From: Pseudomonadales bacterium
Lineage (GTDB): Bacteria > Pseudomonadota > Gammaproteobacteria > Pseudomonadales > Pseudohongiellaceae
DNA length: 64,000 nucleotides
NCBI GenBank assembly: GCA_023257655.1
Contig: JALRBQ010000013.1
Location: forward strand, 186,001 to 250,000
Reading direction: 5' to 3'
This document shows, one piece after another, positions 42,538 to 52,473 of the stretch (within the stretch, counting starts at the first letter, position 1; each line of letters begins with the position of its first letter). Under the pieces are notes generated by a model. The model saw only the letters and a list, made by a program, of their open reading frames with translations, ran no database searches and was not told the origin of the DNA. Both the position numbers and the translations under genes were made by a program.

Positions 42538-44922
42538 TCAGGAACCCAGTCGATAACGCAGCTTGATCGCGATTGTGTCGACAATCTTGTCGTTCCAGGA
42601 GCGCTCCAGCAGGGTCGGAAAGTCGTCGAACTGCGTGCTTGGCAGATTGCTGCCTCGCGTATAGACGACAAACAGGTCCGACAGCGGCGCAATCTCCCAG
42701 CGGTACCGGGCCTGGAACGTCATGCGACTGATCACGAAATCATCCGGCGTCGTATCGGGATTTGCCATCGGCTGCAGTTCCTCCCGCTGATTCGGATTGA
42801 CACGCCAGAAGCGGTTCTCGAACGCCTTCAGCGCCGTCCATTGCATGCTGAATCGCAGCTGCTGCTTGGCGGTAATGAAGTAGTTCATTTCCGCGGTCGG
42901 TGACCACTGGTGCGCCTCGAAACTGGTATAGGTGCCATTGCCGCGGTACACGAGCAGCGCCTCGCGATCCTGATAACCGAGATTGAGATCGAACGAGAAG
43001 CGGTCATCGGGGCGCCAGGTAACGCCAGTATTGATCGAATTGCGGCCGGGACCGAGGTCTTCCTGCTCCAGATTGCCACCGAGATGATAGGACAGTGACT
43101 TCGCGCGGTCGGTGCTGAATCCGGCATTGAAGCCCCAGCGGTCTGGAATCCTGAAGTCGCCGCTGCCGCGCCCCAGTCGGTCATCGATGCGCGCCGGGAA
43201 GTAGCGCACACTGTAATCAAAGCGGTTGCTGGACAGTGACGTATAACTGCGATTGAAGAACGCGCCTGTCAGCACGGGCTGTCCCGCCGTGTTCCATTGG
43301 TTGGTGATAAACACACTCGTTGTCCGCTCGCGCAATCCCGGGACATTTGACTCATTCTTGAAGTAGTTGTAGTCCAGGTTCATCTGGTCGTTGCGCTGCA
43401 GGAAACCAAGGTCGTTGATATCGAGCTTGTCATCGATATACGTGGCCCGGATCGTGTGGTTGACGCCACGTGACGGACGGAAACCGATATCGGCGAAGGC
43501 GCCGGCGCCGGTAACACCATCGACGTCGCTGTGCATCACCTGGCTATCGATTACCCAACGACTGTCTGCAGAGAAATAGTGCATGTCGACGGCATTCACG
43601 GTGGCATCGACATCGGGATGCGAGATGTCGGTACCCATCCAGCCGATTGCACGGCGGCCGCCATAACTGGTGTCTTCGTACAGTACGCGGGCGATGGTGA
43701 AATCGCGACCCGTGGCCTGCAGTATAACGGGCGTGCCATCGGCGAGTTTGCCGCGAATGGACGAGTCATCTTCTGATGCGAGCAAGGTGCCATAGCGCCA
43801 GTTGCCACTCTGTCCCGTGAATTTGACTGCACCGATAAGGTCACTCGGCTGACTCAGATCGGTGGCTCTCACCGACACACCGCTTGGCACGGTATACAGC
43901 GCCGCACCACCGATGCGACGCGTATTCAGCAACGAGATCGGTCCGCCTGGACCACCACGACCCTGGGTACGCGGCGAGGTATTGAAGATGTCCTGCCCTT
44001 CGAGAAAGAAAGACCGTTTCTCCGGGAAGAAGGTTTCGAAGGCCGTGAGATTGACGACCACGTCGTCAGACTCGACATTGCCAAAATCCGGATTCAGGGT
44101 GGCTGACAGTTGGGTGTTCGTGGTCGGTCGCCAGAAAATTTCCGTACCCACTTTGTAATCGAATTCATTCTTGATGCCGTCGTAGATGCTGGAGGCATAG
44201 GGATAAAAAGTCAGCTGGCGGCGCGGTTCGATGTCGCGCAGTTCGTATTTCTCGTAGGCCGAGAGAAACTGATTCACGGTACGTGGCAGCGCCGGGTTCG
44301 ACCAGGCCTCGCCACCGAGATGCCCAACCTGACGTTCCAGATAGAAGCCAATCAGGCGCGTATCTCCTGCCTGCGGTAACGCCATCATCGACCATGGCAC
44401 GAAATACTCGACACTCCAGCCATCCTCAAGCGCCTGGGTCCGACCATTCCACGATCCATCCCACTGCATGTTCATCTGGCGTTCCGGGAGGAGTGTCGCA
44501 TCCGTCATGGAATCGCCCAGATTGATGCGCAGGAAATAACCATAGAGGCCGGAACCACTGGGGTCGATCCCGACCACGAAACCGTCGCGGTCCAATTGGG
44601 TGTCCCGGGAAGTCATGCGGGCAACGAGGGTGTCGCCGGGCTGATAATTCATCACGCCAATATAGATGCCGCGCTCGGTGTAGAAGATACGGGTGTGTGT
44701 CTCGTAGGGCGTCTCGGCGAGGGTATCGGGATCGATGACCCGCATGCCATCAACCCAGGGAATCTGTTGCCAGACCGGTTCATCCAGGAAACCGTCCAGT
44801 TCGATATTGGCTTGCCCTTCATCGACGCGGATCAGTTGGGGGGTTGCCTGCTGGGCAAAGACGGGAAGGACAGTGATCAGAGCAAGGGCTGCTGATGCCA
44901 GGCTGCGAATTAATCTAGTCAT
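42538..44922 (-). CDS. CBM9-like + DUF5916 outer-membrane protein
   Basis: This protein of about 794 residues has a signal peptide (VLPVFAQ). An N-terminal carbohydrate-binding family 9-like domain spans residues about 30-210 (IELDGFLDEPVWQQIPWVDG, TRIFYTERGIYIGV). A C-terminal DUF5916 beta-barrel-like region is rich in Tyr/Trp/Arg strands and ends in IKLRYRLGS. The start at 44922 has AGAG upstream, and an ATG four codons earlier is possible. Such proteins often sit near TonB receptors and hydrolases in marine bacteria; their role is unresolved. Confidence 0.82.
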   Translation of the reverse strand: MTRLIRSLASAALALITVLPVFAQQATPQLIRVDEGQANIELDGFLDEPVWQQIPWVDGMRVIDPDTLAETPYETHTRIFYTERGIYIGVMNYQPGDTLVARMTSRDTQLDRDGFVVGIDPSGSGLYGYFLRINLGDSMTDATLLPERQMNMQWDGSWNGRTQALEDGWSVEYFVPWSMMALPQAGDTRLIGFYLERQVGHLGGEAWSNPALPRTVNQFLSAYEKYELRDIEPRRQLTFYPYASSIYDGIKNEFDYKVGTEIFWRPTTNTQLSATLNPDFGNVESDDVVVNLTAFETFFPEKRSFFLEGQDIFNTSPRTQGRGGPGGPISLLNTRRIGGAALYTVPSGVSVRATDLSQPSDLIGAVKFTGQSGNWRYGTLLASEDDSSIRGKLADGTPVILQATGRDFTIARVLYEDTSYGGRRAIGWMGTDISHPDVDATVNAVDMHYFSADSRWVIDSQVMHSDVDGVTGAGAFADIGFRPSRGVNHTIRATYIDDKLDINDLGFLQRNDQMNLDYNYFKNESNVPGLRERTTSVFITNQWNTAGQPVLTGAFFNRSYTSLSSNRFDYSVRYFPARIDDRLGRGSGDFRIPDRWGFNAGFSTDRAKSLSYHLGGNLEQEDLGPGRNSINTGVTWRPDDRFSFDLNLGYQDREALLVYRGNGTYTSFEAHQWSPTAEMNYFITAKQQLRFSMQWTALKAFENRFWRVNPNQREELQPMANPDTTPDDFVISRMTFQARYRWEIAPLSDLFVVYTRGSNLPSTQFDDFPTLLERSWNDKIVDTIAIKLRYRLGS

Positions 44923-45190
44923 AGTAGCTCTCATGATACACAGGCTTGCCCGTCAGGACGGGTCGAGTCGGAGTCAGGGGGCGACTATAGCCCAAACAAA
45001 TCCCAAAAGATGCCGGTTTTCCCTTTCAGAAACACTTAGTTGCATTTTCTGAACAGGCCGTTTCCGGAATTGGCGCGCCTGTCATTATTCATCAGAATTC
45101 AACTGGATTTCGCCTGATTCCGGCCCGCCTATGGCCCGTTTGATCGGATTTAATACACGCTCACTACCCTGTTCCGGAGCGATTACCGAC

Positions 45191-45340
45191 GTGAAACTAT
45201 TCAAGAAAAACATTCATTGCCTGTTTGTGGAAGAAGAACGCTACAAGTGGGCCGAACCACGTTCTCGTACTAACCGTAATTTGCTGCTGTTCTCCGTTGT
45301 GATTGTCGCCGCCGGCATCTTGTTCAGCTTGCTCAACTAG
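45191..45340 (+). CDS. Small single-span membrane protein
   Basis: The frame ends at 45340 and could start at GTG 45191 (49 residues) or ATG 45131 (69 residues). The shared part is a basic helix (VKLFKKNIHCLFVEEERYKW) followed by a C-terminal membrane span (LLLFSVVIVAAGILFSLLN). No family is recognised. Its TAG overlaps the stop of the converging TPR gene (CTAG). Upstream, the 44935-45130 gap holds an 8-bp hairpin (TTCAGAAA/TTTCTGAA, 45025-45053) and no other gene. Confidence 0.5.
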   Translation: MKLFKKNIHCLFVEEERYKWAEPRSRTNRNLLLFSVVIVAAGILFSLLN

Positions 45341-46635
45341 CGCAGCCTTGCAGGCTGACTCGCCGCTTGTTGCGACTCGAGAAGTTCCTGAAACGCCTTC
45401 AATTTGCCGGAATAGCGAGCCTTCTCCTGCCCGCGGGCATAGCGTCTTGCCTTGGCAAGATTGTCGATGACTGCGGTGTCATTGACGAGATGTTGATGGG
45501 CGATGGCGAGTTCATGATAGAAGATCTGTTCGTTGTGCTTTCGCGCCACTGCATCCTCGAGATGGGTAATCGCCTGGGTGAACGCGCCGGAGCGCAAGTC
45601 GATTTCCGCCAGGGATTGATGGTAGTAGGGATTGGCATCACGAAACGCGCGCACCACTTCATCCAGTTGATCCGCAAGTTCGACATCACCGAGCCGACGC
45701 GCTGTCCTGGCGAGATTGCTCTTGGCGGAATAGGTTTCCTCATCCATCAGGGTGGCAACGGTATACGCCTCTCGCGCCAATTCCAGCGCATTCACGCGGG
45801 CATAAATCACGCCAAGATTATTCCACGCGATAGCCGAATTGGAATCCGTACGCAGTGCCTCCCGGGTATAGGCATAGGCCAGACCCAGATCACCATCGAG
45901 CAATGCCTCGATGCTCTTGTTGCTGTAATACAGTGAGCGCACCTGTGTCTCATCGATGACACGCTTGCGCAACGGTACGCTCACAATCGCCGGATTAATG
46001 TCGATGACATACCGGTATTCCGTTGCCGATTGCGGTTCATAAAACGTGCTGCTGAATCCATTGCTGTTCCACACCAGCGTCGTTATGTTCGAGCCATTTC
46101 TGGATGTGGGATTGGTGATGTCGCTGGATTCGAGGTGAATCTCTCCGGTCACGTCGATGTGCTGATTATTGACCCAGCTGTCATTTTCGACATCCCAATA
46201 CGGCGGCGCGTTAACGAGTTGAAAACTCGCGGGCACTTGCACATAGCGGGCGGCGGCCACGTACATCACCGAGAAGGACAGACAATTGATCTTGCGCTGG
46301 TTATTGAGGTTGCTGACCGAATAGGTCTCGGTGATGTCAAAATCGAAATTGGTAAACGTTCTGAACATCCATCGACGCAACGCAACATAACGTTCGTGTT
46401 CTGTCTCTAACGGCAGTACGGTCCTATCCAGTTGGCGCCGGTACTGCTCCGGCAGATCGAGGAACGCCTCTGCCGTGATGAGTTCAGGTTCCTGTTCTGA
46501 GGCGAACAACGCGTCGTGAAAATAGGTCTCGACTGCTATCGGGATTGGTGACGACACTTCCTGCACGCTTGTACACGTGGCCAGCGTCAGAAAAATCGGG
46601 CTCATCAGGCTACTGCAGAAGGGTGAGTTGCGCAT
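45337..46635 (-). CDS. Transglutaminase-like and TPR-repeat lipoprotein
   Basis: This 432-residue protein has a putative lipobox (LTLATC near residue 21). A transglutaminase-like cysteine protease-fold domain spans residues about 80-190, with catalytic Cys in KINCLSFSVMYVAAAR and His/Asp in NNQHIDVTG. Tetratricopeptide repeats follow (AIAWNNLGVIYARVNALELAREAY, LGLAYAYTREAL). Similar two-domain proteins occur widely in gammaproteobacteria without assigned function. It may act in envelope assembly or peptide handling. The stop overlaps the small gene at 45191. Confidence 0.8.
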   Translation of the reverse strand: MRNSPFCSSLMSPIFLTLATCTSVQEVSSPIPIAVETYFHDALFASEQEPELITAEAFLDLPEQYRRQLDRTVLPLETEHERYVALRRWMFRTFTNFDFDITETYSVSNLNNQRKINCLSFSVMYVAAARYVQVPASFQLVNAPPYWDVENDSWVNNQHIDVTGEIHLESSDITNPTSRNGSNITTLVWNSNGFSSTFYEPQSATEYRYVIDINPAIVSVPLRKRVIDETQVRSLYYSNKSIEALLDGDLGLAYAYTREALRTDSNSAIAWNNLGVIYARVNALELAREAYTVATLMDEETYSAKSNLARTARRLGDVELADQLDEVVRAFRDANPYYHQSLAEIDLRSGAFTQAITHLEDAVARKHNEQIFYHELAIAHQHLVNDTAVIDNLAKARRYARGQEKARYSGKLKAFQELLESQQAASQPARLR

Positions 46636-46678
46636 CGGCTGCTCTCCTGTTGCGTAGTACAGATTCGGTTAGCCAGTC

Positions 46679-47266
46679 TCAGTGTGCCTGTATTTCCACC
46701 TTGCGAAAGCGCATCGTGCCGCGCCCCCACTGCAGGGCTACGGGTCCGCTGGCGAATTGGCTGTCTTCCACATCCACCGTTTGCACACCATTCAGCACTA
46801 CCTGTAGCCGGGCGCCGTGCACGGTAATCTCATAGGTGTTCCATTTACCGCCGGCCTTTGGCGCCGTATCCGGTACCGGAGCGATGTGGACGATACCGCC
46901 GGTGCCGAAACTCGGATCGGGACGCTGATCGAAGATGTTCGCCTCGTAACAATTGCGATCGGTGATTGTGGATGGATCCTGGCAGCGCAGGAAGATGCCA
47001 CTATTGGCATCATCGCTGGCCCAGAACTCGACACGCAGGGAATAGTCACTGTAGCTGTTTTTCGTTACCAGAAACGACGCGGCACTGCCTTCGGTCGCCT
47101 CGATTACCCCGTTCTGCGCTGACCAGTTTGCATCGCCGACACGGTTAAAATTTTCCAGTCCTTCGCTGCCATCAAGCAGCGTAATCCAGCCTGAATCTGC
47201 GGCGCCGGCCACGCTGCCAAGCGTCGCACAGGTGATGGCACAGACGAGCATTGTAATTGGTTTCAT
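46679..47266 (-). CDS. Exported DUF1080 protein (LamG/GH16-like fold)
   Basis: Starting at ATG 47266 (GGGAGG upstream) the protein has 195 residues with a signal peptide (SVAGAADS). The mature domain is DUF1080 (3-keto-disaccharide hydrolase type), with WITLLDGSEGLENFNRVGD, DYSLRVEFWASDDANSGIFLRC and WNTYEITVHGARLQVVLNG. Such proteins bind or cleave sugars in the periplasm. It lies in a minus-strand run after the amidohydrolase gene with a 43-nt gap. Confidence 0.85.
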   Translation of the reverse strand: MKPITMLVCAITCATLGSVAGAADSGWITLLDGSEGLENFNRVGDANWSAQNGVIEATEGSAASFLVTKNSYSDYSLRVEFWASDDANSGIFLRCQDPSTITDRNCYEANIFDQRPDPSFGTGGIVHIAPVPDTAPKAGGKWNTYEITVHGARLQVVLNGVQTVDVEDSQFASGPVALQWGRGTMRFRKVEIQAH

Positions 47267-47309
47267 AAGCCCTCCCGGGGATTGGCGTTGTTTGAGTGTA
47301 GTCGGCGTG

Positions 47310-49058
47310 TCACAGGTCTGCAATGCGACCATGCACCGGTTGCCCGGCGAACAGTGTCAGCACGGCTCGAGTCTCGGAAATGCGTTCCGGCGCTATCTCG
47401 AACAGGTTCTGGTCGAGGACGACCAGATCGGCAAGTTTCCCGACCTCAATTGACCCGGTGTCCTGTTCCAGTCGATTAACGAAAGCCGCGTTAATCGTGA
47501 ACGCCGCGATGGCTGTCGCCAGGTCGATGCGTTCTTGTGGAATAAACGGCGTGTCGTCATCCTTGTTTGAATTTTTGCGCAGGATGGCTGTCTCGATCTG
47601 GGCATAGGGATTGGCACTCGACACGGACCAGTCACTGCCAAAGGCAAGCATCGCCCCGCTGTCCAGGACACTCTTCATGGGATACATCCAGCGTGCCGTT
47701 TCCTCTCGGATGAAGGGAAGGGTCAACTCGGTGACGTATTCGTCCGCATAGGCCCACAAGGGCTGAAAATTGGCGATCACATCAAGCGCTGCGAAACGCG
47801 GAATGTCTGCCGGGTCGATGATTTGCAGATGGGAGATATGGTGGCGATGTCCCAGAGCCCCGTTGTCATTGCGGGCTTGCTCGATGGCATCGAGTGACTG
47901 CCGGATAGCGGCATCGCCAATCGCGTGAAAGTGCACCTGGAATCCGTGCTGATCGAGTTGCGACACGATCTGCGCCAGACGCCGGGGCTCGATCATCGGG
48001 ATGCCACTCGCTCCTCCCGGGATCAGATACGGCTGCAACATCGCGGCAGTGTAGTTCTCCATCACGCCGTCCTGCATTATTTTCACGGTGCCGGCATCGA
48101 TCAGGCCAGCGGTGTAGCGTGCCCGCAACGCCTCGATAGCAGCGATCTGTTCGAGGCCCTGATCCCTTTCCCACCAGATTGCGCCCACCACATGCAACCT
48201 TAACTGCTGACGCTCCTGCAGCGTGGTATAGGCCTGCAGAGATTCGTCATCGACCGAAGCATCCTGCAGCGCGGTGATGCCATAGCCATTGAGCATGGTC
48301 TGGGAATACTGCAATCCTGCCAGGGTCTGTTCCGGAGTCGTCGGGGGAATCTGCGCGCGCACCAGCCGCATGGCCCCTTCCTGCAGACTGCCAATCGCTT
48401 CGCCCGTTGCCGGGTCCCGATCGATGCGACCATCGACAGGGTCCGGTGTGTCGCGGGTGATGCCGGCCATTTGCAGCGCCAGGCTGTTGGCCCAGCCGGT
48501 GTGTCCATCCTGGGACGTGAGATAAACCGGTCGGTTTGGTACCAACTCATCGAGTATCAATCGGCTGGGCATGGCTCCCGGACCAAACACGGACATGGCC
48601 CAGCCACCGCCAAGAATCCAGGGCACATCGGGATTAGCCGTAGCATAAGCCAGAATCGCGGCGCGGTAGTCCGCGAGGCCATTCAGGTCGCTCAAGTCAC
48701 ACACCAGCGCGTCGATGCCGGAACTGATCGGGTGAATGTGGCTATCCTGCAAGCCGGGGAGCATCATCCGACCCTCGAGATCGACGACCTCCGTATCGGC
48801 ACCAATAAAGGCATCGACGTCGGCGGCACTTCCCACCTGCAGGATGCGACCATCGCCGATTGCCACCGCCTCGGCCCATGAGCGCTCAGGGTCGAGGGTG
48901 TAGAGACGGCCATTGCGAAAAACAAGATCTGCGACAACGGCAGGTTCGGTGCGTCCGACTCCGACCGGAGCAGCGACAGCAGAGTCCTGGGGATCGCCGC
49001 AACTTAGCAGCAACAGACTCAACAAGGTGATGCCCAAGCGACTTGCAGGTATTTCCAT
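47310..49058 (-). CDS. YtcJ-like amidohydrolase lipoprotein
   Basis: This 582-residue metal-dependent amidohydrolase (YtcJ/NfdA type) has a lipobox LLSC near residue 20. Motifs visible are the HxH metal site (QDSHIHPIS), KIMQDGVMENYTA (carbamylated-Lys region), HFHAIGDAA, HRHHISHLQ and the late Asp in AFGSDWSVSS. That is the normal arrangement for this family. The family hydrolyses formamides and other amides; the location here is the envelope. It is next to DUF1080 and the M1-M28 peptidase on the same strand (46 nt from each). Confidence 0.88.
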   Translation of the reverse strand: MEIPASRLGITLLSLLLLSCGDPQDSAVAAPVGVGRTEPAVVADLVFRNGRLYTLDPERSWAEAVAIGDGRILQVGSAADVDAFIGADTEVVDLEGRMMLPGLQDSHIHPISSGIDALVCDLSDLNGLADYRAAILAYATANPDVPWILGGGWAMSVFGPGAMPSRLILDELVPNRPVYLTSQDGHTGWANSLALQMAGITRDTPDPVDGRIDRDPATGEAIGSLQEGAMRLVRAQIPPTTPEQTLAGLQYSQTMLNGYGITALQDASVDDESLQAYTTLQERQQLRLHVVGAIWWERDQGLEQIAAIEALRARYTAGLIDAGTVKIMQDGVMENYTAAMLQPYLIPGGASGIPMIEPRRLAQIVSQLDQHGFQVHFHAIGDAAIRQSLDAIEQARNDNGALGHRHHISHLQIIDPADIPRFAALDVIANFQPLWAYADEYVTELTLPFIREETARWMYPMKSVLDSGAMLAFGSDWSVSSANPYAQIETAILRKNSNKDDDTPFIPQERIDLATAIAAFTINAAFVNRLEQDTGSIEVGKLADLVVLDQNLFEIAPERISETRAVLTLFAGQPVHGRIADL

Positions 49059-49104
49059 TTCACTGCTCCCTCTCTCGCCATTGAGTGCGGAGAGTTTCAG
49101 ATTG

Positions 49105-52100
49105 CTAACGCGACTTCAGTGTCGCTTCCACGCGGATTCGCTCAGCGTTCCGCTCGACTTCGATCTCCACCGTGTCTCCGGGTGCCGCGGCGCGCAGCAG
49201 GTTGGAATAGTTCTGCAGATCGATCAGCGGTTGGCCATTGAAACTGAGCAGCACATCGCCCGCTTCCAGACCGGCTTCCGCAGCCGCGCTTTCTGGTACA
49301 ACATCTGTTATACGGATCCCGGCTCCAACGTAGGCAAAATCGGGAACCGTCCCGAGACTCGCCTCGCGAGCGCTGGTTGACGCTGTGCGAGTAACAGGAG
49401 CGGCATTGGAGAGAGTCACACGCAGAGGTTCTGTGTTGCTGGCGAGGTACACGATTGCCTCTTCCAGCCACTCCGCCACGTTTGACATGCCCTGCAGATC
49501 CAGCTTGTCGGCGGTATCACTCGTGCGGTGATAATCCAGGTGCGTGCCGCCGAACAGGTGCAACGCAGGAACGCCTGCCGCCAGAAAACTGGTGTGATCG
49601 CTGCTCGCCAGATTCGCCGCCAGGAGGTCGGATCGCAAGCCTATTGTGTAACCGATGCCTTGTGCCATGAAGGGAAATTCATAGGCACTTTCGGAGCCAA
49701 AAACCTGCAGGTTGCGCCCCTCCAGATGACCCACGCTGTCCAGGTTGAGCATCGCATACAGTTCCGTTGTCTGATACATCGACGGTGGATTTGTGACGAA
49801 ATAGCGGGAACCGAGCAAACCCGATTCCTCTCCGCTGAAAGCAACGAACAGAATTGGGCGCTCAGGTTGGTAGTTGCGCGACAGGGCGGCTGCGACCTCG
49901 AGTAACACGCTGATTCCGGAGCCATTATCATCGGCCCCGGGATAGATTGCGCCGGTAGCCGGATCCACACCGAGGTGATCGTAATGTGCGCCCACCACGA
50001 GCGGATGCGCGCTCAAGTCCCGATTAGAACCCGGCAACAGGCCAACTACATTGGCAAGGCGTATCGTGCCCTTCTCGGGGACGAGTGTGGACCATTCCTG
50101 CAGGTAGCTGCCGGCCAGCGTCTGCAAGCCAAGGGTGCGGAATTGATCGGCAATATACCGGGCGGCGGCGTCAATGCCGGCGCTGCCGATGCCGCGTCCC
50201 TGCATGGACTCGGCAGTCAATGCCGAGACATGCCCTAGCAACGGCTGTTGCCGGTATTTCGCGGGCAGTTCCGCCAGCGGTGGAATCGCCGGCAAGCGGT
50301 TCCAGGGCACGGTTCCGGTATGCTCCGGTTTCTCCCAACGCAGGGGAGAGTCCGGGCTGGACCAGATGCCGCTGGTGTCATTGGTGGGTTCGCTGCCGGT
50401 AAAGCTCAGATAGGAATATTTGCCGTAGTGCGGCAGTTTCTCAATGAGTCCGGGCATGGCATCCGGATTGTCGACAGCGATCCAGCCGATGGCGAGATCG
50501 GGGTTGTCCGGATGCCGACCAATGACAACTGTGCTGCGATCGCCGAAGTCCAAGCGTTTGCCGGGCAGGCTGACACCGACGGGATCGAAGCTGGTTCCCA
50601 AGGGCGCTGTTGCCGTCGCGATAGCCGAACTGAACGGGTTGTCTTTGCCCAAAATCCAGACCGGAAGATCACTGGGCAGGGCTGCCAACTCGTCGGCCTC
50701 GTAAATATGCGAGAGCACACCTTCGCCGAAGGCCTCAGCCAGTTGCCGCCAGTCTTGCTGGCCGGTTGCGGGCAACACGAAGGCAATCTCCCGCGCGCCA
50801 AACAATTCGCCCAGGGTCGGTGGAGTCTCGGTACGATCGAGTTGGCGAAATACGTCGAAATACGGATCGACACTGATTCCGATGAGTTGCTCGTAATCAT
50901 CGGCAAAGAATCCCTGCAGCTTCTGCGAGAGATCGATTTCATACATTCGAGGTTCGCTCTCTCCGGCATAAAACAGCGCAACCGGCACTTTCAGTGTGAA
51001 TGGCTCACTGTCCTGAACCTGGGCGAAGAGAATGCGAGCCCGATTGCCAGTGACCGCATCGACCGACAATGACAATTCCGGCGCGCCGACTCGCTGCACC
51101 CATTGCTGGAAGAAAGGCTGCAGATCCCTGCCGCTGAGTTCACTGAACAGGGCCGCGATGTCATCGAAACTCGCGCGCCTGAATTGGTACTGCGCATACA
51201 GTTGGCGCAGTCCATCCAGAAACAGCTCGTCTCCCAGCTCGATGCGCAGCATGTGCCAGAGCATGAGTGATTTGCCATAGCCCACTGCCTGGGAGGCGGC
51301 GGAGTTGCGGGAGGTGAAATCGGCCAGGGGGAAATCCGCGTCGGCGGCGACATAGTTCTTGTAGCGTGCCAGCATCTCCTTGCGGTACTCGCTGCCAGCG
51401 CCGTCGACTTCGCTAAAGAGATGATCGGCCAGATATGCGGTCAAGCCTTCGCTCCAGTTGCCGGAGTCGTAATCGGGGTAGACTCCATTGCCCCACCAAT
51501 TGTGCAGCAATTCATGGGGATAACTCGATTCGAGAATAAAGGGAAAGCGAATGATCTGGGAGCCCAGCAAGGTGAACGACGGCATGCCGTAGCCGGTCTC
51601 CCAGAAATTTTCCACGAGAGCGAATTTGCTATATGGATAGTCGCCCAATAGCGGTTCGTACAGCTGCAGATAACGCGCGGTCGCGTCCATGTATTTTGCA
51701 GCCAGATTGGGGTCTGGTTGACGCAGATACGCCAGTACCTCGACCTCGCCATCCTGCTGCGAATACTCGGTGAAGTCGGCCGCTACCAGATACACCTCTT
51801 CCATCGCCTGTTCACTGCGCCAGCCGCCGGCGCCGAAGCGATCGCCCTGACTCACGACGGTCCAGTCACCAGCAGCGGAAGCGAATTCCACTTCCAGATC
51901 GAAGGTGACGAGGGCATCACCGATTGTCGGAATCCAGTAACTGGCACCGTTGAGATAGACACCCTCGGGCGCAATCAAACCTGAGGTTTCCGCGAAACTC
52001 TGGGCGTATTCTGCGCCAGTCTGTTCAGCCACATCGAAGATGGTGCCACTATAGGAGAGCACGACCTGGTCAGCATTGCGCTGTGGCAGGCGCAGGTGGT

Positions 52101-52449
52101 AAGTCGAGGCAGGTGCTGCAGACGCGCCGCCGGCATTACTACCCGAGGCCGGGCCGGAGCTGATATCCGGTTGTCGCTGCAGGTTGCCGGAGTTTCGGGT
52201 GATGGTTAGATTGCTGTTGAGTTCAAAGGTAAGCAGACTGTTCGCCGGTACCAAGGGCAAATTGATCGTGTCCTCGACACTGATACGGTGACTGTCCGGG
52301 TCAATCATAACACGAAGGCTATGGTGGACTGGTCTGGCCGCAGCCGGTGTCAATTCCTGAGCCGAGACCAGAATTGCCGCCGTACACAGCAGGGCTACTA
52401 CCAGCAGGCGCTCGCCGAGGTGTATACCTGATACGACCACTCTCATCAC
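49105..52449 (-). CDS. M1 aminopeptidase-M28 peptidase-PDZ fusion, exported
   Basis: This 1114-residue exported protein joins three modules. Residues about 35-480 are an M1-like (gluzincin) peptidase with His312-Glu313-Leu-Leu-His316 and the distal zinc ligand Glu334 (NWSEGL). The usual GxMEN exopeptidase motif is replaced by YGMPSF. Residues about 770-1010 are an M28 aminopeptidase with all five metal ligands: His822 (HYDHLG), Asp840 (GADDNGSG), Glu874/875 (SGEESG), Asp904 (NLDS) and His952 (SDHTSF). Residues about 1043-1111 are a PDZ domain (AGAGIRITDVVPESAAAEAGL). A single protein could thus trim peptides with two chemistries. A signal peptide ends near residue 30. Confidence 0.88.
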   Translation of the reverse strand: MMRVVVSGIHLGERLLVVALLCTAAILVSAQELTPAAARPVHHSLRVMIDPDSHRISVEDTINLPLVPANSLLTFELNSNLTITRNSGNLQRQPDISSGPASGSNAGGASAAPASTYHLRLPQRNADQVVLSYSGTIFDVAEQTGAEYAQSFAETSGLIAPEGVYLNGASYWIPTIGDALVTFDLEVEFASAAGDWTVVSQGDRFGAGGWRSEQAMEEVYLVAADFTEYSQQDGEVEVLAYLRQPDPNLAAKYMDATARYLQLYEPLLGDYPYSKFALVENFWETGYGMPSFTLLGSQIIRFPFILESSYPHELLHNWWGNGVYPDYDSGNWSEGLTAYLADHLFSEVDGAGSEYRKEMLARYKNYVAADADFPLADFTSRNSAASQAVGYGKSLMLWHMLRIELGDELFLDGLRQLYAQYQFRRASFDDIAALFSELSGRDLQPFFQQWVQRVGAPELSLSVDAVTGNRARILFAQVQDSEPFTLKVPVALFYAGESEPRMYEIDLSQKLQGFFADDYEQLIGISVDPYFDVFRQLDRTETPPTLGELFGAREIAFVLPATGQQDWRQLAEAFGEGVLSHIYEADELAALPSDLPVWILGKDNPFSSAIATATAPLGTSFDPVGVSLPGKRLDFGDRSTVVIGRHPDNPDLAIGWIAVDNPDAMPGLIEKLPHYGKYSYLSFTGSEPTNDTSGIWSSPDSPLRWEKPEHTGTVPWNRLPAIPPLAELPAKYRQQPLLGHVSALTAESMQGRGIGSAGIDAAARYIADQFRTLGLQTLAGSYLQEWSTLVPEKGTIRLANVVGLLPGSNRDLSAHPLVVGAHYDHLGVDPATGAIYPGADDNGSGISVLLEVAAALSRNYQPERPILFVAFSGEESGLLGSRYFVTNPPSMYQTTELYAMLNLDSVGHLEGRNLQVFGSESAYEFPFMAQGIGYTIGLRSDLLAANLASSDHTSFLAAGVPALHLFGGTHLDYHRTSDTADKLDLQGMSNVAEWLEEAIVYLASNTEPLRVTLSNAAPVTRTASTSAREASLGTVPDFAYVGAGIRITDVVPESAAAEAGLEAGDVLLSFNGQPLIDLQNYSNLLRAAAPGDTVEIEVERNAERIRVEATLKSR

Positions 52450-52473
52450 AATACCAACCCTTGTGAACTCGGC

